A stretch of 61,194 bases of DNA. Source: an uncultured Elusimicrobia bacterium. GTDB taxonomy: Bacteria; Elusimicrobiota; Elusimicrobia; Elusimicrobiales; UBA9959. The stretch's first letter is position 1; every line of letters begins with the position of its first letter. The position numbers and the translations under genes are program-made. This document shows, in pieces, positions 44,801 to 52,915 of this stretch. Below the pieces are notes generated by a model. The model was not told the origin of the DNA. It was given only the letters and a program-made list of their open reading frames with translations, and ran no database searches. The stretch covers positions 1-61,194 of the forward strand of contig CAIXBR010000094.1 in NCBI GenBank assembly GCA_903917735.1, given 5' to 3'.

Positions 44801-47763
44801 ATGTAGACATTGCTGCTGACATAAACGCCGCCTTTAGCTGCCGAGGAGGAAACACTTACGCCGGGATTTAAATTGAGCTGATACGCCCCTATGCCCTGCG
44901 CGCCGGCTACGGTCATGCTGGAATAGGCCGTTATCTGCCCGTTGGCGGAAAGTCCGCCGGCGTCCGTCATATTAGAAACCACACTGCCGCCGGAGTTGCG
45001 CCAGATCTGCGCGTAGCCGCCGCCGCTGCCGGCCGCCTGCACGTCCAGCCGGGTAGCGGGATTTACCGGGCCTATCCCCACATTTCCGTCGTTACGCACT
45101 GTAAAAATAGTATTAAAACCGGAATCTTGAGCAATAAAAGCGTTCGCCACCGAACTGGTATCCGCCCCAACCACGCGCAATTTGCTTACTCCGGCAGTCG
45201 CTATGCCTATAGCTACTTTGGAAGACAAGCCGACGGTATAAACCGTGTCAGTGGTCACACCCCACAGTGCGGTCGAGGTAGCAAGAGAGTATGACCCGTT
45301 TAAGGTCTGCCACGTGTTGTTGTTGTAGCCTTCGAAAGCGGTCCCGGTATACCTGATGGTGCCGAGGATAGAATCAGCTGTATTGCTTAATTTAATACCG
45401 CCGTTAACGTCCAGCTTAGCCTGCGGGGAGGGGCTGCCAATACCAACATTCCCCAGATTAACCACAAGGCCGGAGGAAATATATACGCCCGGGAAAGAGG
45501 GATCCTGCGCGGAAAAAGTTGCGGAAGAGGAAAAAGTGTTTATCCCGGCGAACGTCTGATCGGACGCCAGTTTGGAGTAACCGGCCGTCTGGTGGTTGCC
45601 CCAGCCGAAAGCCGTATCCCAGTTGGTTATCTCCGTGCCGGTTATCGCGTGGGCGGGAGCCGCGCCGAAAACAGGGTCAGTTTCGGCCGTAAGAAGATTC
45701 TTCAGACCGGAACCGTCGCCGTAAATTACGCCGGCGGCGGTAACCGAGGCGACAGCCACCCCTCCGGAATTGCGCCAGATCTGAGAGTAGGTTAAAGGAG
45801 CGGACGCCTGCACGTCCAACTGCGCGCCAGCCGTAGCCCGGCCCACGGCCAGGCTGCTGAGATTGACGATGTAGCCATTGCCCGCGTCGGAGCCGGCGGC
45901 GAGCGTGGCGGCCAGGTTGTTCCCGCCGCCGCTGATTATGCCGGTAAGTTTGGAACCATCGCCGAAGTATTGGGTGGCGGAGGCTATACCCACTATGTAG
46001 ACATTGCTGCTGATGTAAACGCCGCCGTTAAAGGCCGGCGACGAGGAAGAGATGGCTACGCCGGGAGCGAACTGCACACGGCTTATGGCCGCGCCGGTGG
46101 CGCTGGTAACGGTAAAACTGCTGGCGAAAGTGTTCACGCCCGAAAAAACCTGGCTGCCGTTCAGCAGCGGCACGTTGGCGGAAAGCTGCGCGTCTGCCAG
46201 CGTACCGGCCGAAACATTAGAGGCATTGACCGCCGTAATGCCCGAGCCGTCGCCATAATACTTGGCGCCGGGCGCAAGATAGACGTGACTGGAAATATAT
46301 AAACCGCCCTGTTGGTAAGCGGGCGAGGAGGAAATGGAAACGCCTGAGGCGAACTGCACACGGCTTATGGCCGCGCCTGTGGCGCTGGTAACGGTAAAAC
46401 TGCTGGCGAAAGTGTTCACGCCCGAAAAAACCTGGCTGCCGTTCAGCAGCGGCACGTTGGCGGAAAGCTGCGCGTCCGCCAGTTTGCCGGCAGAGACATT
46501 GGCTGCGTTGATGGCCGTAAGGCCGGATCCGTCGCCATAATATTTTGCGCCGGGGGCAAGATAGACGTGGCTGGAAATAGAAACGCCGCCCTGCTGGGAA
46601 GGGGATGCTGAGGAGATCTCTATCCCTGGCGTCAGCCGGATCTTCGACGCGCTCATTCCCAGCGCTCCTGGTACTGTGACGCTTGAAGAGGTAACCTGTT
46701 CGGCGGTTACGGCGGTCGCGTAAAGCGCCCCGGTGGCCGTCATGGAAGCCTGTATTACTCCGCTATTATCGCGCCAGAACTGCGCGTTCCCGAAACCGTC
46801 GCCCTGCACGTCCAGGCTGGTCCCGGCGGTTCCCAACCCTATAGAGAGGCTGCCGAGATTAGATATTAACTGCTTCTGGGCGTCGTTGCCGGCGCTAAGC
46901 GTATCGAATAAATTATCGATTACATTGCCGCCGCTGCCTCCGCCGCCGGTCTGGTCGATAGCGCAGATCAGGTTGCCGCTGGAGTCCGCCGTCAGCTTTT
47001 GGGCGCTGGTACAGGAAAAATTATCGAATTTAATACCACTGGTGGTGATGTTGCCGTCCCCGTCATTTATCTCCAGCTTTGTCGAATAAAACAGGCCCGA
47101 GGCGGTCATGGAAGCTTTCACGACCCCTGAGGAATTGCGCCAGATCTGCGTGTAGCCGGAGGGAGAAACCGCCTGCACGTCCAGCCTTGCCTGCGGCGCC
47201 GCAACGCCCACGCCCGCGTTGCCGGAAACAGCCGTTACCACGTTCTGGCCGGAAACGGCCCAGCCGGCGGCACTGTACTGCGCGGTGCCGTCCTGGAAAA
47301 CCAGCCCTTTGCTGCCGGAAGAGGTGGAAATGCGTATGTCCCCGTCTACGGCGGTGAAAGTGCCGGAAGAGGCTTCCGCCGTGTAGGCGTGCATGGCATA
47401 GGCGGAAGCGTAAAGCGGCTCTTTGGGCATCCACCCGCCGTCCACCGCCATCTGCACATAAGGCGTTATATCTTTCCAGGGAATAGCGGCGAACTGAACT
47501 TGGTTGGAAGAGCCGAGGGCGTAGCGGAAAAGACCGCCGGTAACGGCCACGTCCGTGGAGCCGGAAGTCCAGTACACCGAAGAGCCGTCCGCGCTGGTTA
47601 TGAGGAACTGCATGGTGACGGTGCCGTTGTAGAGGACGCCGCTTTTTCTGAGCGTTCCCTGGTAGCTCAACAGGCCAGGCACCGCCGCGAAGCCCCCCGC
47701 GGAGAGGCCGAAGAACAAAACGAGCGCGGCGCTAAAGGCCGCAATTCCGGATTTTATCTTCAC
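41857..47763 (-). CDS. giant repetitive fibre/adhesin-like surface protein
   Basis: 1968 aa from GTG 47763 (product MKIKSGIAAFSAALVLFFG), which has AGAGGTG upstream; the frame upstream lies over another gene. Signal peptide about 1-27. The N-domain (SYQGTLRKSGVLYNGTVTMQ) recalls phage tail-fibre-like start domains. It is followed by many copies of YYGDGSQLTGI / GVYVSSNVYIVGIASATQ, GIGPVNPATRLDVQA and WGNHQTAGYSKL units. A tandem 94-residue unit occurs twice and larger blocks of about 410 residues are repeated. The C-terminus is Cys-containing (YSLCLSCN) without an S74 chaperone. Likely an elongated extracellular fibre or adhesin. Confidence 0.85.
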   Translation of the reverse strand: MKIKSGIAAFSAALVLFFGLSAGGFAAVPGLLSYQGTLRKSGVLYNGTVTMQFLITSADGSSVYWTSGSTDVAVTGGLFRYALGSSNQVQFAAIPWKDITPYVQMAVDGGWMPKEPLYASAYAMHAYTAEASSGTFTAVDGDIRISTSSGSKGLVFQDGTAQYSAAGWAVSGQNVVTAVSGNAGVGVAAPQARLDVQAVSPSGYTQIWRNSSGVVKASMTASGLFYSTKLEINDGDGNITTSGIKFDNFSCTSAQKLTADSSGNLICAIDQTGGGGSGGNVIDNLFDTLSAGNDAQKQLISNLGSLSIGLGTAGTSLDVQGDGFGNAQFWRDNSGVIQASMTATGALYATAVTAEQVTSSSVTVPGALGMSASKIRLTPGIEISSASPSQQGGVSISSHVYLAPGAKYYGDGSGLTAINAANVSAGKLADAQLSANVPLLNGSQVFSGVNTFASSFTVTSATGAAISRVQFASGVSISSSPAYQQGGLYISSHVYLAPGAKYYGDGSGITAVNASNVSAGTLADAQLSANVPLLNGSQVFSGVNTFASSFTVTSATGAAISRVQFAPGVAISSSSPAFNGGVYISSNVYIVGIASATQYFGDGSKLTGIISGGGNNLAATLAAGSDAGNGYIVNLSSLAVGRATAGAQLDVQASAPLTYSQIWRNSGGVAVASVTAAGVIYGDGSGLKNLLTAETDPVFGAAPAHAITGTEITNWDTAFGWGNHQTAGYSKLASDQTFAGINTFSSSATFSAQDPSFPGVYISSGLVVNLGNVGIGSPSPQAKLDVNGGIKLSNTADSILGTIRYTGTAFEGYNNNTWQTLNGSYSLATSTALWGVTTDTVYTVGLSSKVAIGIATAGVSKLRVVGADTSSVANAFIAQDSGFNTIFTVRNDGNVGIGPVNPATRLDVQAAGSGGGYAQIWRNSGGSVVSNMTDAGGLSANGQITAYSSMTVAGAQGIGAYQLNLNPGVSVSSSAAKGGVYVSSNVYIVGIASATRYYGDGSQLTGIVGGGGGGNTIDTLAATLVAGSDAGNGYIVNLASMAVGRATAGAPLDAQAGAGDSYVQFWRNSAGIAVATVTTGGVFYGDGSGLKNLLAVETDPVFAAAPAHAVTDPEITNWNTAYGWGSHQTAGYSKLAATQTFTGSNTFTSTSAFTAISNSLPGVYVSSGLVVNSGNLVVNSGNVGIGNSAPRARLDVNGGIKIGDTSDTAAGTLKFTGAVFIGCNGSICSELTGSIVTDSTALWGVGPTTVYTMGASSNVAIGTSNSVSSKLLVLGADNTSATNAFLAESNDTTQLFRVRNDGNVGIGPVDPATRLDVQAVGSDGGYAQIWRNSGGSVVSNMTDTGGLTANGQITSYSSMTVAGVLGIGVPQVMLTPGVWISSSVPVYNGGVYVSSNVYIVGIASATQYYGDGSQLTGVHGSDNLGNHKATQDLNLNTFNLINVASITANAAITTYSSMTVAGELGVNRISLNPLVGISSSPTGLYISSSVYIAASARYYGDGSGLNGWIGTPMTRNLATGGNWLSGDGDNEGLSIDNSGKVGVGIAPTVSLDVKGVLGDGYVQIWRDSGGAIVSSMSATGVLYASGLGLAPAVTISSSNPVYHGGVYVSSNIFIAGISSATAYYGDGSHLTGITGGSGGWVDTATSDLNMNGNSVNNASNIGATMIGASTLGVGTIATAIPTQPYITVSTHVYIAGHSAVGNGITALSTFSAVTILEHYTGDVTGPYGNNIGLDVVSELAPLANDMYNFTTGGRFIASMPDGDSHNSAMLRGIHSLARARNSGNLMYAAGVIGGVNKTNTGTVDKAFGGYFSVSQDQPMINSVITNAYGVYGMNYSYTGNTMTNSYAIYADSAPAGTTGITNNYGVYINDQSGVTATKSYNLYSKGATSKNHFEGAASVGTTLSVGTTATAAPVDIQASGGDLAIRIESQNGAGHGCIIKLENAATCTEGTAAQLATHNSYSLCLSCN
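46069..46632 (-). repeat. 282-bp tandem repeat inside the fibre-like gene
   Basis: The unit starting at 46069 recurs at 46351 with near identity over at least 130 bp (GAACTGCACACGGCTTATGG and onward) and more divergence later. The period of 282 bp is 94 codons, so frame is kept. Recent in-frame duplication or gene conversion. Confidence 0.85.
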
Positions 47764-47767
47764 AAAC

Positions 47768-48580
47768 TCACCTCTTGTCTTTCTTCTCGGCTGCGCCGGC
47801 TTCCTCGTCGGCACGGGCCCGGTAGAACAGGGCCTCCTCATTCTCACTGTCAAAAGCCAGGACGTCCTCGAACAATTCAACGGCTTCGGGATAGCGCTTC
47901 TTGGCGTAAAGTTCCAGGCCGCTGCTAAGGTTGGCGTTCTGGAGGCCCAGCTCCCGCTCAAGACTGGTAAGCCTCTCGGCCATATCCAGTGTCTTCTGCG
48001 CACCGCCTGTGTCTATGTACCGGTTGGATTCGTCGGTCTCGGAGGCCCTGGCAAACATCAGCGCGGCTATATCCCTCTCGTTCGCGCTGGTCCGGTCCTG
48101 CACCAGGTACGGGAACGCTTTTCTTATAGTCTCGTAAAATATCTTCTTGATCCGCACTCCGTCGGCCGCCAGCGCTTCCCTGTTGTCCGAATACACCGGG
48201 GCGTTCTCCAGCAGGCTTTCGTAGGCCGTCACCGCGTCGCCAGCCGTGTCCGCGTTGCCGGCCATTGAACACACCCTGGAGAATTTCTTTTCCCAGGCCT
48301 CCATACGTCCGCTCTTTACCTCGCGCAGTTCCAGCACCTTTCTTCTGTCGCGGCCGGCGCCGGTCATCAGCGCCGCTCTTTCGGAAGCCGCCGCCGCCTG
48401 CTCCCGCGCCGCCGCGGAGGCCGCGGCTTCGCGCAGACGGGCCCTGGCCTGCGCGTTGGCAGGGTCGGCCAGCACCTTGTCTATAAGGCCGGCCAGGCCC
48501 GGGGCGCGTGCCGGCTGCGCCGCGGGCTGCTGGGCCGCCAGGACGGCCGCGCACAGGGTAAGCAGCCGCAGCAGCGGCAT
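47768..48580 (-). CDS. secreted helical/TPR-like protein
   Basis: 270 aa. Signal-like N-terminus (MPLLRLLTLCAAVLAAQ), then an Ala/Gln/Pro linker and helical segments; the end carries a TPR-type unit (ELYAKKRYPEAVELFEDVLA). It begins on the last base of the PorV-family stop (TAATG) and ends 4 bp before the giant gene, so it is cotranslated with both. It probably supports assembly of the surface proteins, but that is inference. Confidence 0.7.
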   Translation of the reverse strand: MPLLRLLTLCAAVLAAQQPAAQPARAPGLAGLIDKVLADPANAQARARLREAAASAAAREQAAAASERAALMTGAGRDRRKVLELREVKSGRMEAWEKKFSRVCSMAGNADTAGDAVTAYESLLENAPVYSDNREALAADGVRIKKIFYETIRKAFPYLVQDRTSANERDIAALMFARASETDESNRYIDTGGAQKTLDMAERLTSLERELGLQNANLSSGLELYAKKRYPEAVELFEDVLAFDSENEEALFYRARADEEAGAAEKKDKR

Positions 48581-49725
48581 TACTTGGAAACCTCCACAAG
48601 GCCGCGCACCCTGCGCATCAGGTCAAGGGCCTCAGTGTAGCCCGGGTCAAGCGACACCGCGTCGTCCAGTTCCACCACCGCCTCGTAATACCGGTTTTCT
48701 TTCATCAGCAGGCGGGCGCGTTCTACTTTCCAGCGCGCCTTTTCCTGGGCGAGGCTCAGGTGCGGCGTAACGTCCAACGGCTTGCCGAACTTGTATGCCA
48801 GGCTGAACCGGTGCTCTACGCCGAATTTGCCGTAGCCTGAAATAGCGTAATCGAACTGGAGCATCTTTATAGTGACGCCGCAGCCGAAACGAAGCCCGGT
48901 CCCGAGATCCGCCCCGGAAACGTAGCCGGCCCGTACGGCTATAGCGCGGCGCAACAGATATTCCGCGCCGCCTGAAAAGACAGTGCCGGAATCGGAAGGC
49001 TTTTTCAGGTCCACCGCCAGGGTAAGCGGGTCCCCGGCTTCCAGAACTATATAAGAGGCCCCCGCGCGGACCACGGAAGGAGAGGGATCCGTTACGGAAT
49101 CGAATTTGAAGCCGCCGCCTAGCGATTGCGCCGAAAGCCCGAGGCAGAGCGTGCCTGCGGGAAGGTCGGATATCCAGAGCATCCCGGCGTCGAAAAGCGC
49201 GGTGCCGGCGGAGACCGTGTCCAGGCTTTCCCTGGCGTATTTTAACGCGGCGCCGGCGAAAACCCCCACGCGCCTGTCATTCCAGGGGCCGCTGAGCCTG
49301 ACCGCGTAATGGGCGCCCACGGCCAGGTCCCCGGCGTCCACTTTACCGGCGGAAGTGCCGTTATTGGTATAGCCGTCTATGGAAGGGATACTGAGCATTG
49401 AAACGGAGGCGGCCACCACGCCTTTCTGCCCGCCCAGAGGGTAGGCGAACGCGGCCTGCTGCGAGGTTACTCCCTCAAGCCAGGAATCATAGGAGAAAGC
49501 TGCCTCGCTGTAGCCGGTTCGGGCCAGGGCAGCGGGATTAAGGGCTACCGCACCCAGGAGATCGCCGTAAAGGCCGGCGCCGGTCTCTCCCATACCTACC
49601 GCGCGCGGGCTTTGCAGTACGCGCAGGAACTCCCCGCCGTCCTTGCCCGCCCCGGCAAAAACGGGAGCCGCGGCCGCGCAGGAGAGCGCCGTGAAAAGGA
49701 TAAATATGGCCGTTCTGTTTTTCAT
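48580..49725 (-). CDS. porV: PorV/PorQ-family outer-membrane protein
   Basis: 381 aa. Signal peptide ending FAG. The typical start GGEFLRVLQSPRAVGMGETG, then LYGDLLGAVALNPAALA, followed by FadL/PorV-like barrel strands (SYIVLEAGDPLTLAVDLKKP, EYLLRRAIAVRAGYVSG, FDYAISGYGKFGVEHRFSLAY). The last 55 residues form a TPR-like helical extension beyond the barrel. PorV binds the SprA channel and shuttles cargo in type IX secretion; UPF0164 relatives occur more widely. It lies between a C-terminal-signal protein and the surface fibre gene. Confidence 0.85.
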   Translation of the reverse strand: MKNRTAIFILFTALSCAAAAPVFAGAGKDGGEFLRVLQSPRAVGMGETGAGLYGDLLGAVALNPAALARTGYSEAAFSYDSWLEGVTSQQAAFAYPLGGQKGVVAASVSMLSIPSIDGYTNNGTSAGKVDAGDLAVGAHYAVRLSGPWNDRRVGVFAGAALKYARESLDTVSAGTALFDAGMLWISDLPAGTLCLGLSAQSLGGGFKFDSVTDPSPSVVRAGASYIVLEAGDPLTLAVDLKKPSDSGTVFSGGAEYLLRRAIAVRAGYVSGADLGTGLRFGCGVTIKMLQFDYAISGYGKFGVEHRFSLAYKFGKPLDVTPHLSLAQEKARWKVERARLLMKENRYYEAVVELDDAVSLDPGYTEALDLMRRVRGLVEVSK

Positions 49726-49740
49726 CGCTTTAAAGCTGCG

Positions 49741-51075
49741 CTATTTTATAACCACCAGTTTGCCGGTCTTGCGGTTGCCGCCGGTGGTGACTTCCCACAG
49801 GTATACCCCGCTGGCTACCACTTCCCCATCGGAATTCTTAACATCCCATGGTTGCGTCGCGCCCATAACCGGCAGGTCGCGCACCAGCAGACCGCTTACC
49901 GTGTAGATGCTTATCTTCCCGGAGGAGGGCAGGTTGGTGAAAGTTATGCCCTGGGCCCAGGTGCCGTATCTGGCCGGGTTCCCGGCGTTGGGCCTGAAGG
50001 GAACAGGGTAGGCGAACACCGGGGTCAGGTCCGTATCAGGCAGGCCGAGCAACCCGTAACTGGAGAAATGAGAGACCGGCATGGACAAGTTCTTCCCCGA
50101 CGCGTCAAGAGAAGCCCCGGTCTGCTTCACCCAGAGATGCCTGGTTTCATCCATAAGCCATATCGCCAGGTTGGAAGTTTTAACCCGTCCCTCAGTACCG
50201 GCCACAAAGCCGTCGCTGCCCAGACTGTAAGGGAGCGTGACCACGCAGGCGGCATTGGGCTGCACCGGGTTGCCTGCGGCGTCATACGGATTCACGTGCA
50301 CCAGGTTCAAGAACTCCGGAGAGCCGGGCTGGGCCGCCAGCTTGGCGTTGGCGGTTACTATCTCCGGCCGGGCCGCGTTGGTGGACAGCGTCAGGAAGAA
50401 ATCTTCAGAATAGGCGTTGGATGGTATAACCACCCTCACCTTGTGGTCGGAGATGGCCGTGGCGGTATTAGCCTTCGTGTAGTCCATCATGACTGAGAAA
50501 TAAACGGTGGTAGCGCCGGAAACCGGGGAACCGTTTATGTCCACGATGGCCGAGGAGTAATAAACGGCGAAAAGACTTCCTTTGGGCCAGGCGGCCGACG
50601 GGACAATAACCAGCTTCTGGCCGGAATAAGACGTTGTCACGAACCAGTTTGAACTTATCTCGTTAGCATAATTATCCAACACTTGTGTAACGTTTACACT
50701 GGGAGTTGAAAGGGTGGGAGACAGGTCGGTGGAGAAAAGAAGCTTCACACTTTGGTCTGGCGGCTGGCCCCAGAGATTCCCTTCCAGGATGACGCCGGTG
50801 CCGGAATCAAAACCGTAAAAACCCTGGTTCTCTATGCTGGAGGGAATAAAGGACAGGTAGCCGGACAAGGCCGAGTAAGAGGAATAGACCATGTTGTAGG
50901 GGCTGGCGCAGTCCTCCCCGATAGTGTAGGCCACCTGGTAAGCGCCGGTGGAGGCGTAGACCACAGCCACCGGTGCCTGCGAAGTGCGCAGGCTTTCCCA
51001 GTCGCAGCGGCCGCTTCCCGGCAGAAAAAGGCCGGCAGCCAAAGCAATGGAAAGCAGAATATTTTTTCGCTTCAT
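49741..51075 (-). CDS. secreted protein with Ig-like repeats and type-IX-like sorting domain
   Basis: 444 aa. Signal peptide about 1-24. One or two SbsA-type Ig-like segments (about 90-220, QPPDQSVKLLFSTDLSP). The C-terminal 80 residues read YPVPFRPN, a strand segment ITFTNLPSSGKISIYTVSG, and end SDGEVVASGVYLWEVTTGG with a KTGKLVVIK tail, close to FlgD-like / type A T9SS C-terminal domains. It is the first gene of an operon with porV, a TPR gene and the fibre gene. Export by the SprA/PorV route is plausible, not shown. Confidence 0.8.
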   Translation of the reverse strand: MKRKNILLSIALAAGLFLPGSGRCDWESLRTSQAPVAVVYASTGAYQVAYTIGEDCASPYNMVYSSYSALSGYLSFIPSSIENQGFYGFDSGTGVILEGNLWGQPPDQSVKLLFSTDLSPTLSTPSVNVTQVLDNYANEISSNWFVTTSYSGQKLVIVPSAAWPKGSLFAVYYSSAIVDINGSPVSGATTVYFSVMMDYTKANTATAISDHKVRVVIPSNAYSEDFFLTLSTNAARPEIVTANAKLAAQPGSPEFLNLVHVNPYDAAGNPVQPNAACVVTLPYSLGSDGFVAGTEGRVKTSNLAIWLMDETRHLWVKQTGASLDASGKNLSMPVSHFSSYGLLGLPDTDLTPVFAYPVPFRPNAGNPARYGTWAQGITFTNLPSSGKISIYTVSGLLVRDLPVMGATQPWDVKNSDGEVVASGVYLWEVTTGGNRKTGKLVVIK

Positions 51076-51119
51076 TATAAATAAACCGGGCGGCTTACCC
51101 CACTGATAAATATCAATAT

Positions 51120-51125
51120 ATTATA
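51120..51125 (-). promoter_or_regulatory. possible -10 element for the surface-protein operon
   Basis: The minus strand reads TATAAT 45 bp upstream of the ATG at 51075, in a 125-bp AT-rich gap. A small inverted repeat AACAC/GTGTT lies just upstream of it. No convincing -35. Confidence 0.4.
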
Positions 51126-51200
51126 TAACACGGGGGAGTGTTTTAGGAATGTGATTTATATAACTTTGGGAAATTAAATCAAGAATAATAAATTTACTCT

Positions 51201-52163
51201 CTATTTCTCCAGCCGCAAGACTTCCCTGCTCCCGGTAAATTTACCCGGTCCGGTAAGCCCTTCCACAAAGGCGTTATAGCGCGTCTGCACCGGTTTTTCA
51301 GGACCGAGACCGCTGGCATCCAGCACGCTCTTAACGAATGCGGCGTTAACCGGGAAAGCGCTTACGAGGTAAGCCTGTTTGAGCGCGGAATCATAAACAG
51401 AGTAGATGAGCAGGTGGGTATTGCCGCCGGAGTCTTTGGCAAAGGGAACGAAATCCGTGCGCAGCGCCACCTTGCGTCCTTTAGGGAGCGTTACGGTTTC
51501 CATAAGGCGCATCCTGGCGGTGCCGCTTGAGATATAGGCCTTTTCAGCCTCCCCGCAGCCGGCGGAAGCGCGCTTGAGCAGGGCCATGGCCGTTGAGTCG
51601 TCCTTAAGGGCTATACCGCCGGCCAGGCAGGTTATGTTGGCCAGCAGCGTGCCTGCGGCAGGCTCCGGCCCGGCGGAACCGCGCGGCAGGCCGAGCCCAT
51701 CCTCAATGTCCGGGCGCACCCAGCGGGCGCGCTTAAAACCGAACTTGGTGGGCAGCAGGCTGAACAGATAGCCGTAGGTATGCTCTACCCCGGCGTGCAT
51801 TATCCTGCCCTTAGGCCCCGGAACTCCCGCCCGCGCCGCTATAAAGCGCAGTATGGAAGGGTCCACTATTTCCCCGTTGGCAAGCTCGTCGTAATTTATG
51901 CTGCGCCCCCACAGCTTCAGCGTGGCCTTGTTGTAACGGTCGGCGTCCAGCTGCTTTAATATTCCAGGCGCGTAGGCCGAGAAAACGGGCCCGAGTTCCT
52001 CCCTTTTCTCCGCCTTTGCGTTCATAAGCCTGGCGGCGCCAGCCCAGGGACAGTCCTCGGCCTTTTCCTCGGGGCCGCCCGGAACCGCTTTCAGCGGGCA
52101 CTCGAACGCGCCGGAAATTCCGGGCAGCAGGCCAAGCAATAAAAGAAGATCTAAGAACTTCAT
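51201..52163 (-). CDS. exported hypothetical protein
   Basis: 320 aa. Signal peptide MKFLDLLLLLGLLPGISG, followed by a mature part starting AFECPLKAVPGG. Four cysteines (two near the N-terminus, two near 180-210) may form disulfides. The middle contains a basic region GFKRARWVRPDIEDGLG and the C-terminal half is alpha/beta (THLLIYSVYDSALKQAYLVSAF). The ATG overlaps the stop of the upstream 105-aa gene (ATGA), so both are cotranslated. No family recognised. Confidence 0.7.
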   Translation of the reverse strand: MKFLDLLLLLGLLPGISGAFECPLKAVPGGPEEKAEDCPWAGAARLMNAKAEKREELGPVFSAYAPGILKQLDADRYNKATLKLWGRSINYDELANGEIVDPSILRFIAARAGVPGPKGRIMHAGVEHTYGYLFSLLPTKFGFKRARWVRPDIEDGLGLPRGSAGPEPAAGTLLANITCLAGGIALKDDSTAMALLKRASAGCGEAEKAYISSGTARMRLMETVTLPKGRKVALRTDFVPFAKDSGGNTHLLIYSVYDSALKQAYLVSAFPVNAAFVKSVLDASGLGPEKPVQTRYNAFVEGLTGPGKFTGSREVLRLEK

Positions 52164-52477
52164 GCTGCCCGTCTAAAATCAGCCGGACTTACGGTGTAAT
52201 ACCTTGTACCACAGGGATAGCCCGGGTAAGGCCCGCAATTCTGGTCTACGCCCGCAGCGGGAGCGGTGCTGCCGTTCACTGAATTGGCCAGGTCCTGCAG
52301 GGTTTCAGGTTTTGCGGTCTGCTTCGGCGGCTGAACCTTCTGGGCCCTGAAACAGCCGACCAGCGCCGCAAGCCCCAGGGCCAGCAGGCCGAGCAGGCCG
52401 CATTTGGCTATGCGGTTGACCTCACAGGTTTTAAGACCTGTTCTGGCTCCCAGTTCATAAATTTTTTTCATATTCAT
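52160..52477 (-). CDS. small membrane or lipoprotein with Cys/Pro/Tyr-rich tail
   Basis: 105 aa from ATG 52477, or 103 from ATG 52471; AAGGG is better spaced for the second. A hydrophobic helix (about 27-42) ends in ALVGC, a lipobox-like site, after a long basic N-region with two cysteines. A Pro/Lys linker follows and then a tail NCGPYPGYPCGTRYYTV. It could be a lipoprotein, or a Cys-containing peptide modified by a nearby radical SAM enzyme; the latter is speculative. Coupled to the 320-aa exported protein. Confidence 0.6.
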   Translation of the reverse strand: MNMKKIYELGARTGLKTCEVNRIAKCGLLGLLALGLAALVGCFRAQKVQPPKQTAKPETLQDLANSVNGSTAPAAGVDQNCGPYPGYPCGTRYYTVSPADFRRAA

Positions 52478-52531
52478 ATCCCTTATCTGGTCCGCTTGCA
52501 GCTACATTAGATTCTAATCAATTTTGAGTAT

Positions 52532-52566
52532 AAAAAAAAGCCGGCGCCTGTAAAACAAGCGCCGGC
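52532..52566 (-). terminator. terminator of the 70-aa lipoprotein gene
   Basis: GCCGGCGC pairs with GCGCCGGC around an 11-nt loop, followed on the minus strand by eight T. It lies 22 bp past the stop at 52589. The opposite strand also has eight T after it. Confidence 0.9.
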
Positions 52567-52588
52567 AGTTTTTTTTGAAGATAACGTC

Positions 52589-52801
52589 TTATTTGACTTT
52601 CTTCACGGGGGCCTTCGCCGGGGCGGGTGTGGCAACCGGGGCCGGGGTAACGGCAGGGGCGGCAACGGGGGTCGCCTCAACGGCGGTGCCGGCAACCTGG
52701 GCAGCGGCGGGCTGCTCGGTCTGGGCGGCTTCCTGCTTCTTGCAGGCCACGGCAAGCATCAGCGCCACCAGCGGCAGCGCGAACAGTACTGTCTTTTTCA
52801 T
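52589..52801 (-). CDS. small Ala/Pro-rich lipoprotein
   Basis: 70 aa. Signal sequence with lipobox LAVAC (Cys20), then KKQEA and a low-complexity Ala/Pro/Val/Thr tail ending KAPVKKVK. AGGAGA ribosome binding site 9 bp before ATG and its own terminator indicate an abundant small envelope lipoprotein. The basic C-terminus could contact peptidoglycan or other polyanions; unproven. Confidence 0.8.
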   Translation of the reverse strand: MKKTVLFALPLVALMLAVACKKQEAAQTEQPAAAQVAGTAVEATPVAAPAVTPAPVATPAPAKAPVKKVK

Positions 52802-52915
52802 TTGTTATTTCTCCTGTTAAAATCCCGCTGGATTTTTCCCGCGGGTATAATTTACGAAAACGAAGTCAAAAAAGCGAACCCCTTTGGTCCGCCCTTATTT
52901 ATAAGGTTATAATAT

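Noticed and set aside
43500..46650. Regular repeats that might suggest a CRISPR array
   Set aside because: Repeats are in frame inside a protein gene, long (94 codons and more) and not separated by unique spacers of equal length.
47764..48003. 80-residue N-terminal extension of the giant fibre gene
   Set aside because: It overlaps the coding end of the TPR gene in another frame. A GTG with AGAGGTG and a signal peptide begins at 47763.
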